Shown piece by piece: positions 1-11,243 of a stretch of 64,000 bases of DNA (position 1 is its first letter; each line of letters begins with the position of its first letter). The position numbers and the translations under genes were made by a program. The DNA is taken from the NCBI GenBank assembly GCA_021307315.1, contig JAJSPD010000109.1, positions 1 to 64,000 of the forward strand, given 5' to 3'. The notes beneath the pieces were generated by a model. The model had not been told where the DNA came from, searched no databases, and saw only the letters and a program-made list of their open reading frames with translations. The DNA is from Bisporella sp. PMI_857. Lineage: Eukaryota > Ascomycota > Leotiomycetes > Helotiales > Helotiaceae.

Positions 1-620
1 TTAACAATTGATTGTTTACTAGTTAACGACTAAACAAAAATATTGCAAAAATATACTGCTAGTTTATATATTGCTACCGGTTTATTACAAGTTAACAATT
101 AGTCGACAATTATAGTATTTGCTTTTTGTACTCGAGTTTAATAAAAAGCTTTATATTACTATTAACTATACAAAAAAACTTTATATTTGTAAAAATAATA
201 TATATTGAATTTATAAAGTAATTTTGCAAAACAATAAATATACGTTTATTTTTGTTTATTGTTTAAATTATAAAAACAGAATTGTTCGCAATATAGCACT
301 TTGTATATTTGCGAAAATTTATTGCTGTATTTTATTGTTTATTACTAGTTAATAACAAATTGTTAATAAATTAAGTACTAATTAACGTGTTTAAAGTTTT
401 TTGCTATATTCGAGTATTATTAACAAATTTATTCGTATAGTAAAATTATATAATTTCGTTTAAAACTTAAGCTAACTTAATTTAGCAAACGGTCAACAAC
501 CGGTTATAATTTACTATTGTTGCTTATTTAAGCAAAAATACTTCAATTTTCTGTTAACTTTATTAGTTTACCGGTTATTAACCGATCCGCTTATCACCTA
601 TTCCTAATTAAACAATTCCT
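1..620. repeat. AT-rich, RIP-like decayed DNA
   Basis: The stretch is strongly AT-rich by eye, with many TTA/TAA/ATA runs and almost no sustained reading frame. Such blocks in ascomycetes are usually transposon remains mutated by RIP. No terminal repeat or recognisable protein is visible, so the original element cannot be named. The composition changes abruptly to ordinary DNA near 620. Confidence 0.6.
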
Positions 621-1664
621 CGGTTATTATCTGGGTTGCAACCGGGCGTGCCCCGCCCAAACATTTTTACCTTGTATTCCAGGCATCTCTGCATGCGAAA
701 AAAAAACGGCCCCGAGCTCTATGCACCGAAAATGTCCCAAGACTGTGCCAAGAATCTAGGGTCATGTGACTACCCCATCAAAATTCTCTCAGCCCTTGGG
801 CTAGGTAACATCGAGTTTGCGAGAAGGCTGAACCTCGTATACAACAACGATATGATAAGGTTTATTACGACACTTCAAAATTACCACAGAACGTTTACGA
901 GTTATTGTACAAGAAGCTTGGAATACTGTGCTAGATAGCTTTATTAATAGTTTATTTGGTTCTTGGTAGCGGTGATATCAAGCTATGATCGATGCCTAGG
1001 GTTGCCCTACACAATACTAAGAGAAAAGGGGGATCTGTACATTACTCACCATTGAATCAAGAAAGCGGCCAATATCTATATCCCTAAATTCATTCGTCGA
1101 CCTGCCCCAGTTAATAGAACCTTGCCACTCCCCACCAGGCCCATCCCGTTTTTGCCCTTTATTTGGCGGGGTAAAATGGAAATTCCTCATTTAATATTCA
1201 AGGCGCTTGTAAATCGTGCCGTAGGGTGAAGCTCGGCGCTTTGACATATATTCTTGATGCAGGTGTGCGGCACTTCTGTGACATGAAAAGAGGCCAATAT
1301 ATTCACAGAAGGTTGAAGAAGATTGCTTCGAGAAAGAAAAGAAAACCAGAAGATTCTCTTGATTTGGTAAAATGACTAGACATAATTGTGAGCTCCTCAT
1401 CGCCTTTTCCATGTGACATGCACGTGATTTTACCTGCTCCGCTTTTACCACAGCCTTGAGATCGACTTGAGACAAAGAATTCGCTTGGACGGCCTTCAAT
1501 TCGTATTAATTGGAATTTGTCCGTGGCGCTCAAGGTTCAAGGGCGCTTAGCGGCTTGTCTTGATAGTCTGCCTTCTCGGCCGCCGGCCGGCCCAGCTCTC
1601 TACTATAGTTTCAATCGCAGTCTCTGCGCCTGCCGTCAGCTCAATATACTGCGATTCGTCTACT
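621..1664. other. no convincing gene
   Basis: Only short open frames are present on both strands and none resembles a known family over its length. Around 1200-1245 on the plus strand a short run reads C-x2-C-R-R-x-K, like the start of a Zn2Cys6 binuclear cluster. The expected following cysteines are missing, so it is not called as a gene. Confidence 0.4.
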
Positions 1665-1666
1665 TA

Positions 1667-2028
1667 CGGTAGCGTGCAAAAAAGTCCGAACCCCCTTGCC
1701 AGCCGAGATTTACTTTCTTACTTTGATTATTTCTTTGCCCCCGCTTTCTTGAGGTTTGATTCTAAATATACAATACATTTATTATATTGTGTATAAAAAA
1801 TTCGGTTTCAAATATTTTTACAAATATACATATATATGTGTGTGTAAAAGCAAGTATTTACTATAAAAATCGCGTACGAAATAGCTGAGAAACTATTAAT
1901 ATACTTTTAGTTCCTACTTTTACAATTGCTTATATTTAAAAGCTGCAGCACAAAAATGACCAAAATAGAATAGTACATCTTGGCTGGTTTTGTTTGGGGG
2001 GGGTCCCGTGACTTTTTGCACCCTACTG
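1667..2028. mobile_element. small inverted-repeat transposon, Tc1/mariner-like, non-autonomous
   Basis: The two ends are imperfect inverted repeats. The left end begins CGGTAGCGTGCAAAAAAGT and the right end, read inward on the other strand, begins CAGTAGGGTGCAAAAAGT. Both are flanked by TA (1665-1666 and 2029-2030), the usual target duplication of Tc1/mariner elements. The 362-base interior is AT-rich and codes for nothing visible. A second copy with a matching end sequence lies at 21882-22024. Confidence 0.6.
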
Positions 2029-2444
2029 TACAGTATGTGACTTAGAAATTATCGCGCAAGAAACGAACGTTGAGGGTTACTCTGCGGCGCATGATGAACT
2101 AATAACTTGGCTAGAATAATAGATTGGTCCTCCTGCCTCAAAATGGCAGCGGCGAAGCACCATAACCCGTGTGAAAAGGCACACTTCATACTTGGCGACG
2201 ATAATTGATACTTAGCAGACAGGCTGCGTCTCTGGTAAACCAAGACGGAGAATCTCTATAGAGGAGCGCCATCAAGCCATCGACTGCAATGTTTACATAC
2301 TGGTCCAGATAGCCAATGTTATTGGGTGGCTTTACCCGAACTGTTATTTTCAAAGGATGCATAACCCAACGTCCAAGACGGCCATGATATATCGTTAAGT
2401 CTTGGAAGGGATTGATATCAAGCGATGACAGGTATAATAAAGAG

Positions 2445-2453
2445 TATATAAGG
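2445..2453 (+). promoter_or_regulatory. TATA box of the Hce2 effector gene
   Basis: TATATAAGG lies 85-93 bases upstream of the start codon at 2538, in pyrimidine-rich leader sequence. The spacing is ordinary for a fungal core promoter. Confidence 0.5.
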
Positions 2454-2537
2454 AAGCATCTCACAGAGAAGCAAGAGTAGTCTCTCATCATCGAACCTGC
2501 TTCACGCCATTCTCAGAACAGCGCTGATATACACAAC

Positions 2538-3338
2538 ATGCACTTCCTTTCCACCCTCGTTGCGACCTCTCTTATTGTTAGTGGAGTCCTTGCGGCTCCT
2601 CTTCAGAGCGCGGAAGAGGCTGGCTTCGGCTTCGACGCTTCAAATCTGGTTCCAGAGAACTTTACTGCCTCAGACGGTCAGGTCTATGAGATTGTAAGGA
2701 TTCCCATTCGGTCGTTAGTAGCGAAGATGGCACGAACTCAATCGTCCGTCCGTCTAGCTTCGATCTTTCGCAACACGAGATATCAGCTGACAAGTCTTTA
2801 GTGGGTTGACAGCAGCTTTCTCCACCCCAACGTGACCGAAAATAACGAGCCACCATCCTCGAGACAGCGCCAAACGGGCCCGGCTGACCCTCCTGCTCCT
2901 GCGTCCAAGTACCCTCCTTCTTGGGAGGAGAGATCCACGGACCAGAACAAATGCCGTCACAGCTCCTTCGTGGGAGACACCGGTCCCCACGCGCCAACGA
3001 CGGGTCGATGCCGCGCCATTCAAGAATGGGCCAGGACCAACAAGGGCTTCTGGGCAATTGGGTGGAAATCTATCACGCCGGGCAAGTACCGCGCTCTTCT
3101 CGCCAGTCGCAAGAGTGGCACCACGCAATGCCTCTTCGGCGTTAGCCATCAGGCTTGGGAGGTTCGCATCGGCAACTCAGACATCTACGATCTCGTCCGG
3201 GACTCTTTGACAAAGTTCGAGCAAAATTTTAATGGTGTATGGAGAGTTCGCTCGTGGGGATCAGCGGACTGTGACGGAGATTTGGTTCAAAACGGCTCAG
3301 CAGAGTTGAAATGGTGGATGAGTGAAACATTTTCATAG
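2538..3338 (+). CDS. secreted Hce2/Ecp2-type effector (putative necrosis-inducing factor)
   Basis: Two exons, 2538-2693 and 2802-3338. The intron starts GTAAGG and ends CTTTAG after a CTGAC branch-like site, and the join keeps frame, giving about 230 residues. Residues 1-19 form a classic signal peptide ending VLAA. The C-terminal half matches the Hce2 domain: a first cysteine in NKCRHSSF, a second in GRCRAI, then TTQCLFGV, then VRIGNSDIYDLVRDSL and a last cysteine in the SADCDG segment. Known for the family: Ecp2 of Cladosporium fulvum and relatives are secreted, and some cause plant cell death. A Pro/Ser-rich linker joins the signal peptide to the domain. The gene lies between decayed repeats, a usual place for fungal effectors. 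Host role is inferred, not shown; an antagonistic role against microbes is also possible. Confidence 0.85.
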
Positions 3339-4055
3339 GAGGACCCCATCCAGAGTGATATGGATTATGCACAACGATCCAGAAGATGAGGGCTAGGGAT
3401 GTCGCATGTTTGTTCTTTAGTAAAATACTTTCGTGTTGCTTCACACTTTGTCTCAAAGCTTGGTAACCAAGACTACTACAACTTTAGTATAAAATTAGGC
3501 GAAGCTTACCTGCGAAGATATTGAAGCAGTGCTACAGAACGGTGCCTCTCTCAGCTTCTTCACGTCAACATGAATTTACACGACCAAAGAGAAGTGAGAA
3601 TACCATGAAAATTATTCGTCATTGTGAAAACGCAATCCGATAATTGAACAGACCCTTCCGGAAATAAAAATGCGAGCAATTCTCCATCAGGCTAGCCATT
3701 AATCCAGCCGGGTTATTAAAACTCACTAGCTTAACTGCTATGTTGTGAAATGGGACTAAATCCTGTCTCCTTCTAAAATGCATGTCGCGTCGGCGTAGGG
3801 TGGGGAACTGTACGGCTTTCGGCCCAGGCTACGCTGAACACAGTTGACAGGGTTGTTTCTCGGAGGACAAAACCGTTCATATGAAGGCGCTCGTTAGGCG
3901 TAACGATCGAGAATAGAAAGCTTGTTTGGGTTGTTATTAGTAATATATCTCGTTTTTATATAGGGGCTAGCGCCTCAAACCCCCGAGCCTCGCTGCCCCT
4001 GAAAATAAGGTATTTTAAGTGTTTATAAAGGGGCAAGCCCCTAAACTTCGCTGCG
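3339..4055. other. intergenic, nothing recognised
   Basis: No coding region is evident. At about 3958-4050 two related GC-rich patches occur (ATAGGGGCTAGCGCCTC and AAGGGGCAAGCCCCT), each a short palindrome. They are probably repeat debris next to the LTR that follows. Confidence 0.4.
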
Positions 4056-4217
4056 TGTCACGGTTAGTACGTGACCTGTTCGCGTATGTTCCTTAATTGG
4101 GGCTAATGGCTTGTGGCCTGGGGACCTCCCTCGGCCTCTGCTTTTTTCTTTTTAGTTTAGTATTTTCGTAATTGAAGCACCTAACAACAGCTTTCACAAG
4201 CTCTTGTATTCGTGACA
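4056..4217. repeat. solo LTR, family B
   Basis: It starts TGTCACGGTTAG and ends CGTGACA. It is alignable with 12938-13120 through a shared GTTCC-TTAATTGGG-like segment, a TTTAGTTTAGTATT-TCGTA motif and the end GTGACA. TG..CA ends and about 160-180 bases suggest a solo LTR. I see no matching target duplication, so the copy may be old or truncated. Confidence 0.5.
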
Positions 4218-5337
4218 GTAGTAACTAGTTTTTGATCTGTAAAAAAGACTTGGGATGCGTCGCTGATTCGCAGTGAAAAATTAGAGATTTAAACTTGGAG
4301 GAGCACAAGATGCTGGATGTTGTCTTGGTAGTCATGGATGAGCGAAGCTAGCCTCTACGTAAAGTAACATTTTTCCAATTTGTTCTCTAACATTCATAAG
4401 CTGTGATAGAAAATAATCCAGCTTATTGGCATCCTCTATTTCTCTGTTGACTACTTTTTTGATCTCCTTCAGTCGGATAAGGCCCAGTGATGAGAATGTT
4501 ATATCTCGCGATGCACAACAAAATATAAGCTGCCGCCTTTATCATATTTTTCCAGTCCAATTTTGCCTTTTGTGGAAGCGCTTGGAGGACGTCCGCATGC
4601 ACATCGACGTTTTCAGATTTGGCTGCCCTACCGTCTAAATTTTTGGCATCCTAGATAGCCATTGGCCAAAGGTGGACCTGAGGGTCCTCGAGGTCAAGCG
4701 CCTCCACCGGATATTCCGGCTGATGGCAAAGTATATATCTATCTTTTAAGCTAGTCAAGACAGCTGCATCATCAACATCATCAACAGACAGAATTCACGC
4801 CTGCCTTTGTATCCGTAGTTGTTTGATGCTGTTATACATCTGCAATCGCAAAATTTATCACCTACTATCATCTCTAATATTCAACACCTTCTAGCTCAAG
4901 TAGTGGAAACACGGGATGCGTATGTAGCCAGCCAGAGGGTGGTCGCTTCATGATTCAATGGTAAGAAGATGGCCGTTCTTGCCTATATCACTACTAATAT
5001 TTCTTAATATTCCTTGTCATGTTTATAATGCAGTGTCTTGGGTATTGATGCATTTTGGCTCCTTGGCATCTTGCTATCATTCATGAGCCAATTCTAGACC
5101 GTTCAATCAATGGATCTGTTCCTTATAAAATTCACTTCTTGCTCGGCCATTCTGCAACAACCACCCTTCTACAGCTTCTCCAAAGTTTGAAGGCAGGCAC
5201 GTCTCAAAATTAAACACCCTGCGGCGTTGAAAGCGCCCTGCAATTTTGAGAAAAAGCTTATCCTATGGTGTCACGCATAAATAGTGGAATATATGCGAGG
5301 TTGCTATGAGACCACCTGTACTACTTGCGCATCCTCT
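4218..5337. other. intergenic, nothing recognised
   Basis: Short unrelated open frames only (the longest about 70 codons). No repeat or domain was recognised in this stretch. Confidence 0.4.
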
Positions 5338-5466
5338 TCTGGCGAAGGAGGCGACTCTTAATTTGTAACAGAGAAAGAGGTTATTATGCGCTCTATGCTC
5401 ATCAGCAACATGGTTGAGGATCTCGGAGAGGACGGTATTGGTGATCAGCCAATTCCCATTCTTAAC
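5338..5466 (+). pseudogene. Skp1-like fragment (SCF ubiquitin ligase adaptor)
   Basis: Read from 5338, the frame gives an N-terminal Skp1-like segment: EKEVIMRSMLISNMVEDLG, followed by a G-D-Q-P-I-P-I motif and then a GTAAGC splice donor at 5467. Fungal Skp1 proteins have the same order, with D-Q-x-I-P ending close to an exon end. An in-frame TAA at about 5359-5361 interrupts it, and no C-terminal Skp1 exon (the V-I-E-W-C region) is visible downstream. It is best read as a broken or partial paralogue of the adaptor that links F-box proteins to cullin. Confidence 0.55.
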
Positions 5467-5598
5467 GTAAGCTAACCCTCTGACTCACCTTCCCGAAGAA
5501 CGATTAGCCCTTTGCCGACAGACGCCTATAACTGTAGGAAAAGCCATCTTCGAAGGCAAGCGTCATGCTCGAGCACAAATACGTAGCTTTGGAAGCAC

Positions 5599-6054
5599 AT
5601 GTTGGCAGCTCTACTTAGTGTGGTGGGGCTCTGGTTACCCGGAGAAGCTGTAGACCTGCGGTCATTGTTCAAGTTTGCTCTCGTTCGCGCCAAGAAACAC
5701 ATCATGGCGAATGCAGAGGCGGCTCCTAGTCTTATACAGAATAATCTAGAAGTTGTCAGCTTGCAGAGGTTCTTGGAAGGCCACGGTGTAAAGCCCGGTC
5801 ATAGCTTGGGGGAGCTCGAGGAGCGGCTAGTCATTTCAAGGAGAAAATTGATATTAAAAGGTAAATTTACTACACCTCGGTCGAGTGCTTCTAAACATTT
5901 ACCATGCAATCTTTGCGGAGGGCTGTTCCAAGAAGACGAAACGATAAGTGTTAATTTACAAGATGCTAAGTTGCAATACTACTTTCAACAAAAACTCTTT
6001 ACTGTAGACCCTTGTTTTCCGGGGACAGCAGTGACATATATTTTGCAGGGATAG
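5599..6054 (+). CDS. hypothetical protein, 151 residues
   Basis: An open frame of 151 codons with an ATG start. The first 15 residues are hydrophobic. The middle is basic and could be helical (residues 45-90), and a CNLC pair occurs near residue 101. I recognise no family. It lies just downstream of the Skp1-like fragment and upstream of LTR debris at about 6160-6230. It could be chance coding, or one exon of a decayed gene; codon use is unremarkable. Confidence 0.25.
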   Translation: MLAALLSVVGLWLPGEAVDLRSLFKFALVRAKKHIMANAEAAPSLIQNNLEVVSLQRFLEGHGVKPGHSLGELEERLVISRRKLILKGKFTTPRSSASKHLPCNLCGGLFQEDETISVNLQDAKLQYYFQQKLFTVDPCFPGTAVTYILQG

Positions 6055-9000
6055 TATCAAGCCTTTTTGGGTGTGATTTCTGTTTTAAGCTCAGTATCAA
6101 CCTTGTGGCAGAGAGAAAAGTGAAGATTTATCTCAATTTGCAATGCGATCGACCCCATCTTTTTCCTTAGTTTAGTATTCTCGTAATAGAGCCCTACTGC
6201 TAGCTTGTAAAAGCGTTAGTATTGGCTTCGTGGCAATTGGGCAAGCATAATTGCAAGGATAACGTCTATAGAAAATGTGTTTCTACGGCCCTAATTGGGC
6301 AGTCATTGGCGGGGTTGAATGGATTTCTCCAGATAATTACCAAGCTGCAGCAGCTCGATCGTGCAATTGAATCCGGAACCTGTAGGAATAGAGTTAAGAG
6401 TTGGCGGTGGAATGTCCCGGAGACCTGCATATGCATTGGGACGCGCGAGGACGGGATGGCCGCCTCTCCACAGAATAGAACAGTGAGATTATTGATGGAG
6501 GATAATGATGATCATGTGCGAGGAAAAGGGAAAGTAGGGTGGGTCAGGGTTTGACAGCCCAGAGACGCGGAATTGCGACAGGTGAGGTAGCCACAACGAG
6601 ATTGGACAAGGGTTCTAGGGTAAAAAGCATTATTATTGGTTTAGGTCTCATGTTGGAAGTGACGCTCTAAGAGGTGGTACCCCAGTGTAAAAAAAAAACC
6701 TTGGCATTACCCACAAAACCACTGCCAAAAGAAAACGCTGAACGATGCCACCAGCCCAGTTGAAAGTTCCACCCAATCACCACCACCCCGCCTGCGGTTT
6801 CAGCCTCATTTACCTCGCAGAAGTTGGGCGGGCAACCATCGCAGTCTCTTTTAGCTGTGCATACCTGTACTGCATTGATCCATCTTAAACCTAATGCTGT
6901 GACCCCTCCCTCCCTTCTTATGTCGCAGCCAATGTTAATATAGCATGGCCACGAACTACTCTAGATGGGGATTAGCCAACGTCTAGCGCAATGGACAAAA
7001 ACGAAGGTAGCAGGTGAGTGAATGGTGCACCTAAAGATATACAAATTAATTTGTTGATTCCAGAGAGCGACCGTAATCATATAAAATATGGCTTTGTCCT
7101 CCGTGAAGCAACTCTATCCTGTCAACCTCGGCCCGGTCGTGTCTTCAGCACGCAAAAAGCACGCATAATAAGCATTATCTCAGCATCAGAGATATACTCC
7201 GGCACGTGATTTATCCGAATGCAAAGCAATGGGTATTATCCTTTAATAATCAATGGGGGTTTTTTAGAAGTATGCAATAACATTTGAATCTAGGGCTTTC
7301 TACTAGCGAAATCTTAGCGATTATTTTCGGCATTATAGCTACACTTCTCGGCGTCGCGGCTGTTCTTGCTACGCTCGCAGTACGCACTTCGCGAATGCCA
7401 TCGGGTATACTTCTCTTTTGACATTTCTCTCTATACTGCTTATATTTTTGTACTAGAGGACCCCGAAAATCGGGCTGGAGTTGCCAACAATTATTCTTCC
7501 GATGCAGTTATCAAAATTATTGAGCTCCTTCCCCAAATCATCCATGGGCATGGTCCTAGGCGTGCCGATGGCGCCATTCGATTGGAGAATACTAGTCATG
7601 AGCGAAAAGATTGATAAGAAAACAAAGGCTTAGTTATTGAGCTCCAGGTTAATTTAAGGTCCTTGGGATGAAAGATAGATCATCGGGAGGGCTTTGGTTT
7701 CTCTGTAGTTTTTACCGCGTAAAGCCAATACAATACTAGTTTCAAGGGAGAATTTATGAAAGGAAAAAAGATGAGGTTGTTTTTATGCTGAGCGGTCCAG
7801 CAGGTACGCTAGTCGAGCGAAAGTAGCTTGTGAATCTTATCACAAATACAACTTTTAAGCCTAGAAGGCAAGAATATAATCTGTTCAATTTTCACTTGGT
7901 CTGTAGAAATATCACCAATTAGGGAGTTTATCTTCGCAAAAGATCATACAAATAGTTATTAAGGCGCTTGTATGGTGCTGTAAAGGAGAAGTCCTATTTT
8001 CCATAAAAAAAAGGCTTTCTGTAATTCAGGCGCAAATACAATAACGCGAACGTAATTTTCGATAAAGGAAAGGCCTAAGTATTCAGGAATAACGTCCGTC
8101 CCTGCGTGCCGAGACGCACCCTGTTGTGAGACAAACTATAGGTACTTTGAATTCAAGTGACTCTAAAATCTGTGAACGCCTTGAAATTTCCGTGCTATCC
8201 GTGTCAAATATATTGTATACCCTTCCCCGATACTCCCGACCCGGTTACTTCGAATATTATGATCACGTCGTCGCCGCCCCCCTGATTTACGGAGGGCCTT
8301 TTTTTATGGCATGATCAGACACTTCGGCCGTAGCACTATTATCGAGCACCTTTCACTTTTTAAACTTGTAGGACGGTTAGGCATAGATTTCCAAGTTTTC
8401 CCATGAAGCTAAAAAGTCATTGTCAGCCTTGTGGCGATCAGGCGGTATTATGTCATGCGACGTCGCTACCTGGATTGGTCCTCCAAGTCAAGCGATCTAG
8501 GATCCTGGTCAATTGCGTTGCTTTTATGTAATCACTGTGGCTGAAACTATGTGGCTGCGAAGGATGGAGCCGGAAATACCCATTTCCCGACATCCACCGA
8601 ATTCCTCTCAGGCAGAGCAAAAGTAACCTGTGACGCAACGACTTCCGACTTTCCACTTCAGACTCTTACTGTACCTCGTTCAATCTTTGCGCTCTGCCTA
8701 GAATGATGACCGTTTTCGACTGTCAGGCCCGGTATCCAAGGGCAATCTGCTCCTCCTACAGAGGTGGATAAATCGCTGACTTCTAAGATGACCTTAATCA
8801 ATGATTGCGTCTGTATGGTCTGAAGAGTGCCGAGAAGAGCACCGTGGCAACGACGCACTACGATAAGGGACAACAATATCTAAGACACATAATAAGGGCA
8901 CAATGAAGAGGGCACAATATAGTAGAAGGCGAATTGAGTGTCGCTAATATTATAGATCACATTTAAGTAGTCTCCACTTCCTGACGCTTGCAGCTATACA

Positions 9001-9473
9001 CCCTCGCCTGGTTGTTCCCCCAAGGTAGTGCTGGCACAGACCAAGAGGTTGGCAAAAATTGGCTGATACAATACTGTTACATGCGAAATTGGTGTTACAC
9101 CCGAAGTCGAAATCGATGTCGTGTTTGCTCTCTCTGCGCAACAAGAAAACATCCCTGTATGTCAAAGATGACAATAACTCTACACCTCATCCGGGATAGT
9201 CTAGGAATATGTAGTATACATAAACCAGACTCAGCTATCCTGCTGTCAGGCTCACGTGGTGTTAGCCTCTTAAATCAGATATACCAAAAGCAAGCCTGGT
9301 ACTGTAGCAGCCATTACCGATGAGGGTAGAGGATGCAGTACATTCCGACGTGACCCTGACCCTCCAACTCATCTTGAAAATAATTACCTGAAAGTATCTA
9401 GTGAGAAACTCGCCTCTGCCGCCGATCCTGCACAAGCAGTGCCACTCAGGCTTCTCCGAACAGCAATTTCCAT
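6055..9473. other. long gene-free stretch
   Basis: About 3.4 kb without a convincing gene. The segment 6165-6195 (CTTAGTTTAGTATTCTCGTAAT) repeats a motif also found in the family B LTRs, so old LTR debris is present. All frames elsewhere are short and resemble no family I know. Confidence 0.4.
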
Positions 9474-11243
9474 CTACTCATCGTCGTTGATATCGACGAC
9501 CGTCTGCTTCCATTTGCGAGCCGGGACATGACGCTGGAACAAAATGTCGATCTCACGGAAGGACCTGTGCTTCATCTCTGGAATCCAGATCCAAGACATG
9601 ACGGTGCAGACAAAGGCGGTGCCAGCCCAGATGTAGCCGCTCTTGCCGCCCAGGTTCCACTTATCAGTGTTGAGCATGTAGCTGGCAAGGAAGATGCAAG
9701 GAATATTGACCAAGTAGTAGGCACCTCGTCCAATACCGGTTGTCAGTGGCCTGAGACGAACGGAAGATGTCTCGCCGATGATGACCCATGAGGCAGGGGC
9801 GGGTCCCAAGCAGAACAGGACGGAGACGATCAAGCCAAGTGATGCTTGCGCATTGCTAGCCGCCTTACTAACGCCAACTGAAGCCGCAATACCGAGCGCG
9901 ATCAAGAATGCACAGTTGATGAATTGACCATAGACATAGATGGTGCGTCGGCCGAGGTATGTGGTGAGGACCCAAGAGACCATGACCATGATCCACTGGA
10001 GGGCAGAAGTGATGAGACCAAGTGCAAATGCGGTGTTGTCTGCCATGCCGGCCTCTGAGCTGGTGTTAGTCTGCTATGAGGTTGCAGGAATGGTTGGACT
10101 CACGTTTGAAAAAGTAAACCGCTTGGTTAGCGATCAGATTGCCTGTCAGATTCTGAGATGCGTACACACCGCACACAATCAATGTGCGGTAGAGATCGGT
10201 ACCTTTCCACAGTTCAATGAGACTGGGCTGCTTCTCGGTCTTCTCAAGCTCGATCGTGCGACGCATCATTGCGACTGCGTCAGCGGGATTATCATTTGCA
10301 CTTGCGCGTCCAAGGCGTTTGACAGCCTTCTCTGCCTCAGCCAGACGGCCCTTCCGTACGAGCCACCAGGGTGATTCAGGCGCAATGAAGAGTAGGATAG
10401 CGAGAGGAGTAGGAAACATCCACTGGAGTGCAATGGGAATTCTGGTATGACTGTTAGTACAGTGCTCCTCGATGGCATCTATGGGAGCGGACGAACCTGT
10501 ACGCTGTGGAGTCACGCCTGGATTGGTAGTGGTAAGTGATACCGCCGACAATGATCGACCCAATAGCCCAGAACATCTGCAACATCTGCGTCGCTGGAGC
10601 TCTCAATCTCAGTGGCACAATTTCGGCACAGTAGGCGGGTGCATTGGCGATGAAAATACCCCACGGGATGCCTTCCAGGATCTGGGCCGCGAGAAACATC
10701 CCCTGGCTGTTGCCGAAATAGAAGATTAAGATGAAGGCATTCAAGAACATGAGACCACCAATGGTTGTCCATCGATATCCAATCCAACTGGTAATGGGAC
10801 CTGCGATGAAGACACCGATGAAGGCACCGACTGGTCCGCTACACTGGAATGCTGACTGCCATGAAGCTTCGATGATAAAACCTTTTTGAATTTCGCTGTA
10901 TACGCCGAAATCCGTGGCGAATTGAACTGTGGCTATGAACTGTCCCATCAAGAAAACACAGTATGACTCCATGATCTATCGCAGCGTTAGAGAAATGATC
11001 TGCCTATCATAGGCAAGAGCTTACAATGGTGCATGACATAACGAATGCCCACCAACTGGCAGCGGGATAGGCCTTGACAGCCTGGAGCACAGTCATATCA
11101 TGTTCGATCTTCTCGGCATCGATGGCGCCCGTTCTGTCGTAGTCGACCTTCTCGTTAACATCGTAGACAGGCCCGCCCGTGGAGGCGGGCTGCGCCTCGA
11201 CCTCCGACACTGAGGTCGGCTTCTCTGTGATGACGTTATTCAT
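9474..11243 (-). CDS. MFS sugar transporter, maltose/alpha-glucoside permease type
   Basis: Four exons: 11243-11025, 10975-10497, 10441-10104 and 10054-9474. All introns are GT..AG and the joins keep frame, giving 538 residues, normal for the family. The cytosolic N-terminus (residues 1-60) is hydrophilic, then about twelve hydrophobic segments follow. Family marks are GYRWTT near the first cytosolic loop, PESPWWLVRKGR after helix 6, the YFFK-QAGM join between exons 3 and 4, GRRTIYVYGQ in the second half and a PEMKHRSFREID motif in place of PETKG at the end. Members import maltose, other alpha-glucosides or related sugars with protons at the plasma membrane; the actual substrate is not visible. 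No metabolic partner gene lies nearby. Confidence 0.92.

Noticed and set aside
636..938. 100-codon open frame at the edge of the AT-rich block
   Set aside because: No recognisable domain, no splice or promoter context; likely chance coding.
1195..1375. Zn2Cys6-like C-x2-C-R-R-x-K motif
   Set aside because: The following four cysteines are missing and the frame is short, so it does not support a transcription factor.
2662..3149. Two 131-codon frames on the minus strand
   Set aside because: They lie opposite the Hce2 effector gene and have no similarity; they are shadows of the real frame.
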